Assembly (NCBI RefSeq): GCF_016808095.1
Contig: NC_068978.1
Coordinates: 21,072,806 to 21,136,805, forward strand
Length of the DNA stretch: 64,000 nt
Direction: 5' to 3'
Source of the DNA: Vigna angularis
Taxonomy: Eukaryota > Streptophyta > Magnoliopsida > Fabales > Fabaceae
A program made the position numbers and the translations under genes. The notes under the pieces are model-generated. The model was not told where the DNA came from. It searched no databases and saw only the letters and a list, made by a program, of their open reading frames with translations. Shown here piece after piece: positions 32,191-43,650 of the stretch. The first letter of the stretch is position 1, and every line of letters begins with the position of its first letter.

Positions 32191-32787
32191 TGTTGGATGT
32201 ATTGAGGAGGAGGTTCAGCGAGAAAATGCAAACATTTATGAACCCAATCATATAAGGGATTGACACCCGTTTTTATTAAAAACCTTAAGGCAATGGATTA
32301 ATGAGTCTTTTATTTTTATATAGTGTTCTATCCAATGTGGGATTTAGACTCACACTTGAATTCCCAACAATCTCCCTTTCAAGGACGAGTCCTTTACACA
32401 TAGGTACACTTTCCCTCTAGCGAAAACATTTCCAATCAACCACAATCACAGAGTAGCCCTTTGCCTTGCCGTTCATCTTAACGAGACTTGCTTACTTGAA
32501 TATCCTTTTGTCAGGAAGACTTTTGGTATAGGGACAATTATACTTGTCTGAGCCGGTTACCAAGACAAACCATCAACTCTGATACCACTGTTAGGTCAAT
32601 CAAGGAGGAAGTTCATTGAGAAGATACAACACCAATGAGATATGAGCCAAATTATATAAGGGATTGATATCATTCTCTATCCAAAACCTTAAGGTAATGG
32701 GTTAATGGGTCTTTCATCTTTATATAATGTTTTACTTTCTCATCTTTATCCAATGTGCGACTTAGACTCACACTTAAATTTTCAATA
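32191..32787 (-). mobile_element. TRIM (terminal-repeat retrotransposon in miniature), 597 bp
   Basis: Two direct repeats, 32191-32369 and 32589-32787, share long blocks such as atataagggattga and aaaaccttaagg, plus gacttagactcacactt-like text. They enclose only 219 bp. On the minus strand a primer-binding site TGGTATCAGAGTT (complement of 32575-32587, matching initiator Met-tRNA) lies directly inside the right repeat. A polypurine tract AAAGGGAGA (complement of 32371-32379) lies directly inside the left repeat. The left repeat has TG...CA-type ends (tgttgg...caaca). Flanks GCTTG and GCCTG (4 of 5) may be the target duplication. There is no coding capacity. LTR divergence shows that it is old. 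Confidence 0.85.
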
Positions 32788-32899
32788 GCCTGAACTAACC
32801 AAACAACCACGTAACAAACAAAGCCAAACGGTTCAAGAAAGCACCGGTGGAAGTAAACATCTCTATCGTCCCAATCATGGTTGACACATCTGGAATGCA

Positions 32900-33460
32900 T
32901 TTGTTCAACATCATGAAGTGTTTGACAATTGGAGGATGTTGGTGTTTGAAAAGTATGATGGGTCTACTGACTCAAACGAACACATGAGTATTTTCGTGAC
33001 ACAGATGGCATTGTACACGATGAACGTTGCCATCTGGTTTACGGTCTTTCCCACCTCACTAAATGAGGTGACATTAGATTGGTTCTGTTAACTAACTCAT
33101 CAACTACTTCATCACCATTCGATCAAGATTCAAAGCTCAGTTTGCTACCAGCCAACCGCATCATTTGACTTCCATCGCCTTGGTCAACATTAGGCAAGAG
33201 AAAGATGAGTCTCTCAAACGTTCATGGACTGATTTAGGATGGTGGCTATGCAAATAAAGAGCTTGAGTCCTAAGATGGTCATGCACCATATGACTAAAGT
33301 GTTGTGACCCAAGTTGTTCGTTGATATCCTGTACATGTAATCGATTGAAAATTTAAATGACTTGTGACAACGAATGACCAAACTCATGTAGATGGAGGAG
33401 TTAAGAGACTTGCGTGAAAAGAAGACTCTTGATCCAAGGAACTAATTACGTAAAAACAGT
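32900..33460 (+). pseudogene. Ty3/gypsy gag remnant
   Basis: Translation of the plus strand with frame changes gives FEKYDGSTDSNEHMSIFVTQ, LYTMNVAIW, VFPTSLNEVTLDWF, then QFATSQPHHLTSIALVNI-like and RQEKDESLKRSW-like blocks, and a final MEELRDLREK. This is the retrotransposon gag core of Ty3/gypsy elements with the short Tat-type gag pattern (YDG.TDP.EH ... VFPTSL). It has stop codons (for example after DWFC) and frameshifts. The TRIM element sits just upstream. Confidence 0.75.
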
Positions 33461-36400
33461 TTCACTAATATACCCCTTTAAATGCTCCCCGAACAAACAT
33501 AATGGAAGAAGCCATCAGTGTGGATTTATAGGCTAAAAAATTTCTTTTGTCCTTTAATTTGTATTGAAAAATTCAAATAGACTCTTAATTCTTATTTGGT
33601 GCAATTAAGTTTTATTTTTTTTTAAAAGGATCCAATTAACTTTCAGATTAGATTGACATTACCATTGTGTTTGTATATGCCACATGTCAGTTAATAGTTT
33701 TTTACTTTTTTTGGCCATGTGTTAACTAATTGTCATGTGTTAGTGTCACTATCATATGACAGTGATAGTGGTGGTGCCATGTGTTCGCGTTTGTACTCAA
33801 TTTAATATCTATATTTTAAAATTGACTCACTTGAGTTTTAATTTTTTTTAAATAAAGCAATGTTGTCCCTCTCAAAATAAGATCAAATTTATTGTTAAGC
33901 CTAATTAAAACTTATATCTACATTTTAAAATAACTTTTTAAAATTTACATGTAAAGTCATTCCATCTGAATATTCAAATTAATTTTTTTTTCAATTTAAA
34001 TTAAAAAAAATACCTATTTAAACTTATAGTTTTTTTAAAATATTAAAAATGTAAATATAAAATGACATTTGTAATTTTTAAATAAGCTAAGGAAGATGTA
34101 AAATATATTAAGTAAAAATAAAGAGAGTTCAAAGCTTTTTACAAGTAATTTTAGCAAACCTTGAAAGTGAAGATAATACACATTAGCATAACATGTGAAT
34201 GTGAGATGGCATGGTGGAGGTTAGAATGGAGTATAACTTGAGGCTTAAAGAAGCGTGGAGAGTCGTAAGACGTTTTATGTACATATATGGGTTTGTTTAT
34301 TTTTTTAAAAAAAAATTATACATTTAGGCCACATTTTAAATTTATATGGTATTAACGATTTCATCGTAAAGAAATCATGAAATATGAAAACGACTTCTTT
34401 ATAATATTATTATATTCACTTTTGATAATTTCAACTTTAATAGATTTGAACTGAAGTCGTATATGTGACAAATTCAGCATGAATAAATTTTTAATTGAAG
34501 TGTATATAACTTTAATTCATGCTGAATTAAAGTGTTATTTGAACTGAAATCTCCAATGTCAAACAGCAAACAAGTGTTATTCTACTTTGCATGCAATAAA
34601 TTCAACCTTCTATAACTTTAATTTATAATATATAAGATGAGCCCTACATTTAGAATGCTTAATTAAAAACTTCATTAAAATGTTTTTTAATTTTTAAATA
34701 GTTTTGTAAAAGGTTAGAGTACCAAGTTCTATAAAATTAATATATTTTTTTTATATATATAAAGTAACAGTATAACTAACATAACATAATATCTTAAATA
34801 ATTATGTTATAAGAATAAATAAGAGGTGCTTGAACGAAAAAAGAGATAATAAAATCAGATGACTTTACTATATGCTCAACCTATATAACTCATGGTATCA
34901 AGATTTTATTTCTTAATTTTTTTTCATGTAATGTACTAAAATATTCGTAATTTATTAACCAAAAGGGGAAAAGACGATCATGTTTAATAGTATTTTTGCA
35001 CTAATTTAATATATTTTGTTCATTTATCAAATAAGGCATAAATAAACTAAATATTGACCAGTAGAAATAGTTCAAGACAAAGTACGTTACATTATTCAAA
35101 TAAAAAGTGTATAATAATAAAAATTTCTTCTATTAAAGATAGACAATATTCCAACAAACAAATTTCTTCTTCAATCAATTTATATCTTCAAAGAATACAA
35201 ATTATTTTATCACAAACCAAAACCAATTTTATATACTATTATTTCAATCAACTTGTATTGTTTCCCAACAAAACATAACATAAAAGACACATGATTTATG
35301 TGAAGACAGAGTCATTTTTTTTTTCTCTTAATGCATTCCACTTTAATTAATAAACGGTTTTTTTAAAATTTAAAATATTTTACATGAAATTATTATTTTT
35401 TAAAAATAAAAACTAAAATTTTAAATATAGAAATATCTTAATCATTTAAAACGATCATATTTTAAATTCAATATTGTGTTTAATTTCCATTCTTTTCTCA
35501 TATCATCTCTCATTCCTCTTTTCTCTCCTCTCTTTTTTTTTATGTTCCCTCCTTATCTCCCTGTTTTTTCTTTCACCTGTTTCGAAGCTAAAATTTCAAA
35601 ATGTTGAATTGCATTCTAAAGAAAATATATGAAAGTAAAATAAATAAAAATAATAATTCGAATTTAAATTTCCAAAAAATTCTAAAAAGTTTCAAAGTAA
35701 TTTGTTACAAATATATTTCTTAAATATACTAGTTCTTGAAAAATATATCTACCCTTAGAAGAAAAATAAATAGAAAAACAATGTTAAATGTAAAACTCCA
35801 CTGCTTTGCATTAAAAAATTATGTAATTAAAGTTATGCACCATGCCATGGGTCACCACTTCCTATTTCCTCCAAATATAAATGTTAAAGAGGGAACACTA
35901 TACTAGATAAATGTCAAAATTTTGATATAATTTCAGAAAATAATTTATTATAAGTCCTTAACATATTTCTAGCTTATGCTTAGTAAATAAATGTTTATGT
36001 ATATATGTACCAATTCCCTTATATTTGAAGTAAAACAAAACCACGCGGAATATTTTTAATTATTACAAAGTTTATTCTATATAAAATCTATCACAAATTT
36101 TACATTTTAGAAATTTAAATTGGGTTAATATATTATTATAGCAATGTCATTTTGGGCCAATATTTTATTATAGTTTCATTTATAAAAGTTTAGTTACTAA
36201 AGGGATCATGACAATATAACATGTAGTTAATATACATTCCATTAACTTGGTCAACACTTGTGAAAGGGAGGCACATATACCTCACTCATCACTTACAACC
36301 CAAAAGAGAGACACGAGTACAAGGAAACCTAAAACAACCTAAAATACTAAAACATCATACTTGCTAGCTAATTTATTTCAGGACACACATGACACCTTGA

Positions 36401-36521
36401 CCTACTACAACACTTTATAATCTATTCTATTCTCCCTAGAGAAGACTCGAAACTCACATTGAAGCTAGCATAAGAACACACACGAAGGTTGTTGTAAAAC
36501 CTTTTTATGTGTGTGTGTCTG
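33461..36521. other. AT-rich intergenic DNA, transposon-like scraps
   Basis: There is no gene in this stretch. Around 33530-33780 the text resembles a decayed Mutator-type terminal repeat (aattaagttttatt..., aaaggatccaattaact, atgtgttaactaattgtcatgtg). The rest is AT-rich. The 36400-36521 part is the likely 3' untranslated region of the minus-strand LEA gene. Confidence 0.45.
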
Positions 36522-37060
36522 TTACATGTCGTTGTTGTTATTGGAAGAAGTCCTGAACTTGGATTCATCAATTTCAATGCCTTCCTCTCTAGCACGTTCT
36601 TCTCCTGATTTATCCATGGTGCTCAACCCACCCTTGCGTCCCATTTCTTGGTACCCTTCTGTCCCTAGTTGTTCCTTCCTTGTTTTCCCTCCCTTGCTTC
36701 TTCCTATGATATTCATCACAAATAAACAAACACCATAATCCAAACTCAAATTTTGTTATGCAGAAAAAGCTTCACCAGTAAGAAATATAAATGTGTTTGA
36801 AATTAATGATATGGAAAAGGTGATGAAAAACAAGGATAAGTATCATTAGTAGTTGTGGACTTGTGATGAAAGTGATGTTTTTTCTTATGCATGTATGAAA
36901 AAGATGAAGAATGTATAATGTCTGTATGAATTGATTATAAACCTTCAGCAAGGTGTTGCTGAGCCTCAACGCTCTTGCCACCAGTGCCACCGGGAACAAC
37001 AGTCTCTCCCTGCCTTGCTCTCTCATCAAGCTCTTGTTTGTTCTGCTGACGACTTGTCAT
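36522..37060 (-). CDS. Em-like LEA protein (group 1, LEA_5), 2 exons, 99 aa
   Basis: Exon 1 is 37060-36943 ([20 protein letters not shown]..., [19 protein letters not shown]) and exon 2 is 36703-36522. The intron has GT-AG ends and splits the Gly codon that joins ...HLAE to [10 protein letters not shown]. The protein is very hydrophilic, Gly/Glu/Lys/Arg-rich, with one copy of the 20-residue group 1 motif ([20 protein letters not shown]) and the family's final [13 protein letters not shown]. Em proteins accumulate in late embryogenesis, bind water and protect cell contents on drying. Length 99 aa fits one-motif members. The tail after FRT (SSNNNNDM) is an unusual Asn-rich extension. Upstream ABRE and RY motifs fit seed expression under ABA/ABI3/ABI5 control. 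A plus-strand frame at 36511-36738 is only its shadow. Confidence 0.93.
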
Positions 37061-37370
37061 TTTCTCACTCTTGCACAGATTCTTTCTCACTACGCGATTC
37101 TATCCTTAACTAGGTTTGTTTTGGAAGCTATGTGACAAGAACAGATAGGGTTGAGGGTTTATATAGGGAGCTACGCTATTCTAATGTGAGATATAGTTTA
37201 TGTTTCGTTGCACATGTCCATGCATTGCTATCAGAGGGAAAAACCAGAAGCTGACAACAGGTGAAAATGGAAAACAAGGTGTGGCCATGCATTGACACGT
37301 GCGGCACACACGTGGCTGAAGGAGAAGGAAGACACGCATGCATACGTAGCTTCTCAAATGACACGTATCA
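37061..37370 (-). promoter_or_regulatory. Seed/ABA-type promoter of the Em-like gene
   Basis: On the minus strand a TATA box (CTATATAAA, complement of about 37158-37166) lies about 100 bp before the ATG. Further upstream are ACGT-core elements: acacgtgc at 37295-37302, acacgtggc at 37308-37316 (canonical ABRE) and gacacgta at 37360-37367. There are also RY elements (CATGCA) at 37219-37224, 37286-37291 and 37337-37343. ABREs bind bZIP factors such as ABI5 and RY elements bind B3 factors such as ABI3/FUS3. Their combination is the hallmark of Em promoters. Confidence 0.8.
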
Positions 37371-37898
37371 AATGGTGAAACTCTAGCTTTTTTTTTTCAC
37401 TGTTTGGTTGATTCTAGAGTTACTTTAGCTCCCATGCAATTGCAAATTCAACCATTTTCTATTTTGATTTTTCTTGTTAAGCATTCAACTCGTAACCTTC
37501 GTTATTTAATGGAGAAATTTGTCTTTAGCAAGAATTTGAATGTCAAAAGTCACTACTCTTAATTCTGCTCCTAATTTTGGTTTTGAAATGTAATTTATAA
37601 CTTGCTGTTATCAAAAATATTTTGTGAATAAATTTAAAGTTTATTGTAACACTCTATATATGAACCCTATTTAGCATGAAAAGAAAAGATATACATTGAC
37701 AAAAGTATACCGGTGTCCCTCCTTTTCTTGCAGTTAGTTTCTAGTAGTTTGGACCTTGAGAATTGTTGTGTACAAGTGTAGATTAATCTCTGTACACAAT
37801 GTAACATATGCAGTTAAGTTATGTACCTTGGAAAATTTTAGATGGAATGATATAACTATTAAATACTATTAGTTAAAGAAAATTAATTATACTGAAAT
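37371..37898. other. Intergenic DNA, nothing recognisable
   Basis: AT-rich DNA upstream of the LEA promoter without coding region, RNA gene or clear repeat. Confidence 0.5.
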
Positions 37899-38078
37899 CA
37901 TACAAATGTGAATATACTAAAATAATACAAATGTGAAAGAAAAGGTTCGGAAAGCTTGAGCTCGTGTGTCATGTCGATTATATTGTTTCATACAAATGTG
38001 AATATACTAAAATAATACAAATGTGAAAGAAAAGGTTCGGAAAGCTTGAGCTCATGTGTCATGTCGATTATATTGTTT
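37899..38078. repeat. 90-bp tandem duplication
   Basis: The unit starting catacaaatgtgaatatac at 37899 is repeated from 37989 with a single substitution that I can see (ctcgtg / ctcatg). Each unit holds two copies of tacaaatgtgaa. Confidence 0.92.
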
Positions 38079-39229
38079 CTAAGAATATATTGTTATTAAG
38101 AAAGATGAATATGGAAATGTGTGTTGACTCTTTGACCATCAATAACATTACCATCAGGTGTAGATCCTAGACTTAATGATTTGTTTGACAAAATTCATTG
38201 AGTTTGTTATTTTTTAAAGATAGATTTAAAAATTGGTTATCACTGTGTGAGAGATGAATGAAAAATTGTTTTCAAAACTAAATTAATTTAGTGTGTATGA
38301 ATGGTTATGCCTTTTAGATTAATCAATGCATCTAGTAATTTTATGAAAATGATGAATTGTGTATTGAGGAAATTTATAGGTATGCTTGTTGTTGTGTGTT
38401 TTAATGACATCCTGATATTCATACATGGGGTACTTAGGGAAAGTTTTAGAAGCATAAACTATATGCCATTATAGAAAAATGCATCTTTCTGTATAGATGA
38501 AGTTGTTTTTCTAGGGTTTGTAGTTAGCTCTAAAGGAGTTTCATGAACAAGAAATCAAGGTAACCAGAGAGTGACCCACTCTTAAGAATGTAAGTCATGA
38601 GATGAAAATTTTTTATGGTTTGGCTAATTTCTATAGGAGGTTTGTAAAGAATTTTAGCACCATAGCATCTCCATTGAATGAAATTGTTAAGAAAGATGTA
38701 AGGCTTAAGTGGGGAAAGGAACAACAAAAGGCTTTTGAAACACAAACTCACACATGCAGCTATCTTAGCTTTACCAAATTTTGAAAAATATTTTGAGATA
38801 AAGTGTATTGGATAAACTTAAATTTTGGGTAGTTTAGTAATTTCATTTGAGTCCGTTTATTTGGTACTTGATTACCATGCTACCATTTTTAATTATTATT
38901 ACAATCTTCTTTGATTTGATTGTCATTATTACTGATTTTATGCTCAAAACATTAGGGTCCCTGTATTTTTCTCATGGCTCAATAATTATTTAAGGCCTAC
39001 GATATTCAACAATAAAATACATAGAATTACAAAGTTCAATTATATAGCGTGTGTGTCGTCTTCTATTTTACAAATTGGCATCGCAATTTTATGCCCTAAG
39101 TGTTTGAGTGAAAGAGAAAAAAGAGAGAGAGTGAAACACTATGCTTGAGTGCTTGAAAAAAAAAGAGTGAGAAAGATGACAAATCTATTAAACAATATGT
39201 CCCTACCACAATTGTAGGAAAACTAATTA

Positions 39230-40130
39230 TGATAATTGGAGTTTACAAATGAAGGGTCTTCTTAGATCCCAAAATGTGTGAGATGTAGTGGATAATGGGT
39301 ACCAAGAACAAGTAGTGGAGGAAGAGCAGATGATGGCCCAAATTGCTGCATTGAGAAATATGTGAGTGAAAGACAAATCGACTTTGTATCTATTGTACAG
39401 AGTAATGGACGAATTTGGCTTTGAGAAGATAGTAAAAGCTGCATCTTCAAGAGAAAAATGGGAGGTCCTTGAAATTGCATTCAGAGGGGACAATCGCGGT
39501 AGACAAGTACAACTTCAAACTCACAAGGAAAAAGTTTGAAAATGTGTAGATGAAGGACAAAAAACGAGGGTCCGAGTATATAACTCAGGTAGAGAGAGGT
39601 AAATCAACTCAACAAGAATGAAGAACTATTGCCAACCAGCCGGGTTGTGGAGAAACTTTTGAAATCATTCACAAATGATTTCGAAAGCATAGTTTGTGCC
39701 ATCGAGTAGTCCAAGAACCTATCTACACTCTAAGTTGAAGAGCTTGTTGGGTCAGTTGAGGCCCACAAACAAAGAAGAATGAAGAAGTAAGAGTCCCTTG
39801 ACCAAGCACTATAAACACAACTTGACATGAATCGAGGAACTCGAAACACTCATGGTCTAGGTCTTGGAGGATGTGAAAAAGGTGATTTAGAGGATGATAA
39901 CGAAGAACAAATAGGTCAACAGAATTGGCATAGACGAGGACAATGGAAACACTAAGCAGGTCAATCGGGAGTGGAATGCTTTAAGTGTGGCAAACACAAC
40001 CACTATGCAAATGAGTGCACATCAATGAAGTGCTATAATTATGATAAGGTTGGCTATATTGTGAAGTTCTACATGATTCAGAAGAAGAAGAAAAAGAAGA
40101 ATCTCCTTGTAGAGGAAGATGATGAAGAAA
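39230..40130 (+). pseudogene. Copia-type gag remnant with zinc knuckle
   Basis: Broken plus-strand frames give NWSLQMKGLLRSQNV-like, DVVDNGY, AASSREKWEVLEIAF, LQTHKEKFENV-like, VNQLNKNEELLPTSRVVEKL, FTNDFESIVCAIE, LTLEVEELVGSVEAHKQ-like, and finally CFKCGKHNHYANEC (39980-40020), a CCHC zinc knuckle (C-x2-C-x4-H-x4-C). This is the UBN2-type gag of Ty1/copia elements, not of the gypsy element around it. A second, damaged knuckle (CYNYDKVGYIVKFY) follows. Stop codons and frameshifts are present. Confidence 0.75.
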
Positions 40131-40139
40131 TAATTTTGT

Positions 40140-41660
40140 TGATTCGAGGATTGTGCTAAGCTATTTTAGGGTTGTGCCAAGCTGTTATAGGGTTGTGCCG
40201 AGTTGGATCCAGATTGTGATAAGTTAAGTGGTACTGAGTTGATTGATACCAAGCTGAATTATAACAGGAGATTGGAAGTTAGGCACAAGGAGAACTCGAT
40301 AAGCTCGCCGAGTAGTAAGGAGAGGTCGACAAGCTCGCCGAGTAATAAAGAGAGGTTGGCCACACAACCGATTAGTGTGGGGAGCCCAACATTATGGATA
40401 GAGAGCTCAACATTGTTCAAGGAGAGCTCAAAAGTTGTGGTAGACAGCTCGGAAGCATAGAGTTCGGTGGAGGTGAATAACTTGCCAAAATATCTAGAAA
40501 GCTTAGTAGTGAGCCTGATAGAGAGCAAGGACTACTCGGTAGAGCAAGTGGGAGGCTCGGTTGAGTTGTTTGAGAGCTTGGTGGAAAGCATAGAAGAAGA
40601 AGAGACTACAATGGAGAACTTGGATGATAAGCAGTTAGAGAGCCTAACGAGCCTAGGAAAATAGGAAGGAAGCTCGGATAAGCAACTGGAGACTTCTTGC
40701 CTGGCGACTACATAACTAGATGAAGTGTAAGACAAGCTCGATTAGCCTATTGGGATGCTTGGAGAGTGTAGAAAGTATCGTAGAAAATTTTGAGAGCTCA
40801 GATAGTCCAACAAGAGACTTGCAGAGCTTGATGATGGACAAGAATAGCTCGGTCAATGATGAAGTCAATTCGAAGGAGCATGAGTTCAACTCGACAATGG
40901 TGGCTGAGGAAGTGCAAAGCTAAATAAAGTTGGCACATGTGTAGAGCTTGGAAAACTTGGTGGAAAACATGAGTAGCTCGGTAGAATGCAGGGACATCAC
41001 AACCATGATGATGCAGAACTTGGTAGAAATGATTGTGGTGATGTAGAGCTCGGGAAAGATGTTGGAGGTCATGATGATGAGGGTGACGAACTTGGAGATG
41101 GAAATGACGAGGATAAAGCACAAAAAAATGTTGGAGCTCGAGGAGCAGCGAGTGAGGCAATAAAAAATGTTCTTGAAAATGATATAAGACGTTGTGGATA
41201 AGAAAATTAAAGAAAAAGATGAGGAGATATATTATTTAGGAAAGCTCAATTGGATGCTTAAAGAAAGAGTGAAGATTTTCAACATAGAGAACCAATATGG
41301 AAAGAGTCGACACAAAATACTCTGAAAAAAGAACCTACTTATGCTAGCAAGGAGAACCACTATCATGTTGAACTAGTCGCTAACAAGTTGAATTTTGAAA
41401 ACAACGATATTGAAGGAAGAATGATAAATAACAAGTATTGGGATAGTTGCGAAAAAAATCATAAAAGAGTTGAAGCTACAGTAAACTGTGGTGGTAGCAA
41501 GGTTATTGGAAAGACAACTAGAGCAAAGAAAAAATCAACAAATGTTAAAGATAAGTCAGTCAAGGTTAAGAAGAGGATGACCATAATACAAAAAAAGTCG
41601 ACAAAGGTAATCGGGAAGTCAGTCAAAGCAATGGAGAAATCAGTTTTGACAAAATAAAGA
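40140..41660 (+). other. Repetitive coding-like region of the gag-only element, function unknown
   Basis: Instead of pol, the element carries a long region with residual reading frames. At 40203-40920 it is full of agctcg-type repeats coding for Ser/Glu/Leu-rich text (SSPSSKERSTSSPSNKERL, ESLVESIEEEETTMENL). At 41388-41657 there is an 89-residue Lys-rich frame with units like KSTNVKDKSVKVKKR and KSTKVIGKSVKAMEKS. I do not recognise a domain. It may be an extra frame carried by this retroelement family, or captured host sequence. Confidence 0.5.
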
Positions 41661-42445
41661 ACCCAAATCATATTAGAAGAAGCAACCTGATATAGGATGA
41701 TAAAAGCCAAGATGCATAGATAAAGGATGGAAAATTTAAGTTTATGGGGGAAATTTGTTGGATAAACTTAAATTTAGGGTAGTTTAGTAATTTCATTAAG
41801 TCATAGTTTATTTGGTACATGATTATCATGTTACCGTTTTTAATTATTGTCACAATCTTCTATGATTTGATTATATCATTATTACTAATTTTATGCCAAA
41901 AAAAAATGAAGGTTACTGTATTTATCTTCTAACCCTATAACTATTTAAGGCCTACGATATTCATCAATGAAATACACAAAATTACAAAGTCCAAGTATAT
42001 AGATTTTTTGTGTGTCGTCTTCCATTTTACAATTTGATGCTTCATATGTGAGCATATGAGGTGTTCTCTTGCAAAAAAGGACATCCTATACTCTATTTTA
42101 GTGAAAAGTTGAAAGCAGCGGTGAAAAATAATTCCACTTGTGACAAGGAGTTATATGCTTTAGTGAGAGCTTTGCATACTTGGCAACATTATTTCCTTCA
42201 TAAGGAATTTGTAATTCATAATGATCATGAATCCCTTAAATACATTAAAAGCTAAGATAAGCTCAATAAGAGACATGCCAAATGCATAAAAGTTATTGAA
42301 TAATTTCCTTATGTTATTAAGCATAAACAAGGCAAGGAAAATGGTTTGTTTGATGCCTTATCTAGGAGACATGTCTTATTGTCCATGGTTGAAACTAAAA
42401 TGTTTGGTTTTGAAATGTTTAAGGAATTGTATGATGATGATGAAG

Positions 42446-43650
42446 GTGCGGGAACACACTAGAAGGGGGTTTGAATAATGTTTCTGTATATCTTTTCGAG
42501 CCTAACATATTTATCGTGATATGGATGATCCTCATGAGCTAATTGGCACTTACTTTATAAGCGTTATTCTGTTGAACACATTTATAGTTCCGATTTTAGC
42601 TCATCCTCCTAGTGTTTAGGAGGGAGTGAATCTTAGCAGAGGTGGCGTGTGTTGAAGGTGTGTATGTCAAGAAATTGCTTTCCATATAGGATGATTGTTT
42701 ATAAACTGAAGCAAAACTCAATTGAGCTTACTGAAGCAAAACTCAGTTGAGCTACATTCAGTTCTCCTCTAAAATATCTTAGAGGGTTTCATTATATTTT
42801 CAATGAAGTGCCTTTGAGTATTCTAACCACTCTTGGTATCCCTAGACGTTTCCAGTATCTTTTAGATACTCCTAGTTGTCATTGTCAACCTAATAACTAT
42901 TGTTATTGTGACCTTGACCAAGTTTCACCCACTCCTGATTATGCAATATTCTTCACCACTCTTGGTATCGCTAAACATTACTCGTATCCTCCAGATACAT
43001 TTGTCTATTTGAGCTTAACCCACTCTTGGTTGTCGTTATCAACCCAATAACCCTTGTTACTGTGACCTTGACTCAGTTTCGCCCACTCTTGATTGTGCAA
43101 TATTCTTCACCACTCTTGGTATCCTTAGACATTACTTGTATCCTCTAGATACACTTGTCTACTTGAGTTTAACACACTCTTGGTTTCTACTAGACAACCT
43201 GTCTAGCTACCGTTTAGCTCTACGAAGTTAAACATTAGAGTTTCACCCATTTCTAGTTTCCACTAGACAACCTGTCTAACTATCGTTTAACTCTACCAAG
43301 TTAAACATTAAGTGTTTTAATTAATTTACAATAAAAAGATTGATTACAAGTCCTTAGATGATAACTGTCGTAGAGATGATATATGTTCAATACAAATGAA
43401 TCTAATAGACTTATTATCTATTTTTCTCTCTTCTTTCTAATTACAACATTAAGCTTATATATCAATGAAGCTATGAGAGTGATTATTTTCATGAGCTCTT
43501 CTCTTTCTCTCTTTTCTTGTATAAGAGGATTTGACTCTAAAAGCTCAGAGAGAGTTCTTGATCCTTCCATGAGGATGATTTTTCTTTACATCTTAATTCA
43601 TTATTATCTCTCTCTCTCTCTTTCTTCGTCTTAGATATTCTATTTATACA
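42446..43650. repeat. Unclassified repeat with ~150-bp degenerate tandem units
   Basis: The gypsy remnant stops at about 42445 and the text gaacacactagaagggggtt begins a different repeat. At about 42828, 42957 and 43110 units start with ccactcttggtat(c) and run through gtatc-tagataca, cactcttggttgtc, gaccttga and gcaatattcttca. The last unit is followed by two copies of tagacaacctgtcta (43191 and 43265). No coding region was recognised. (TC)n runs lie at 43608-43625. Confidence 0.65.

Larger units (their letters stand above)
38807..42031 (+). mobile_element. Gag-only LTR retrotransposon nested in gypsy DNA, about 3.2 kb
   Basis: Direct repeats 38808-39073 and 41757-42031 share ttggataaacttaaatt, gtagtttagtaatttcatt, atttaaggcctacgatattc and end in ...cgtcttc(t/c)attttaca. 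The left one is followed by a PBS-like ttggcatcgca, and the right one is preceded by a purine run atgggggaaa. Between them is a Copia-like gag remnant and then about 1.5 kb of Ser/Glu- and Lys-rich coding-like DNA, but no protease, integrase, RT or RNase H. The exact first base and the TSD (AGTGT / AATTT at best) are unclear. It depends on another element for mobility. Confidence 0.82.
38140..42445 (+). mobile_element. Ty3/gypsy pol remnant (RT and RNase H), split by a nested LTR element
   Basis: Left part (38200-38806): reverse-transcriptase and connection text in changing frames, such as FSVYEWLVMPFGLTNAP-like, [45 protein letters not shown] and ALPNFEKYFEIKC. Right part (42036-42445): [74 protein letters not shown]. 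The protein breaks at ...FEIKC and resumes with DAS exactly across the inserted element, which shows nesting. The catalytic YVDD-type motif is changed to FNDD, and there are stop codons and frameshifts. No LTRs, integrase or gag of this element are recognisable, so it is a fragment. Confidence 0.88.

Noticed and set aside
36511..36738. Plus-strand 75-codon frame
   Set aside because: Antisense shadow of exon 2 of the Em-type LEA gene.
40203..41201. Frames 40203-41201 as independent host genes
   Set aside because: They lie between the LTRs of the gag-only element and are broken by stops; treated as part of the element.
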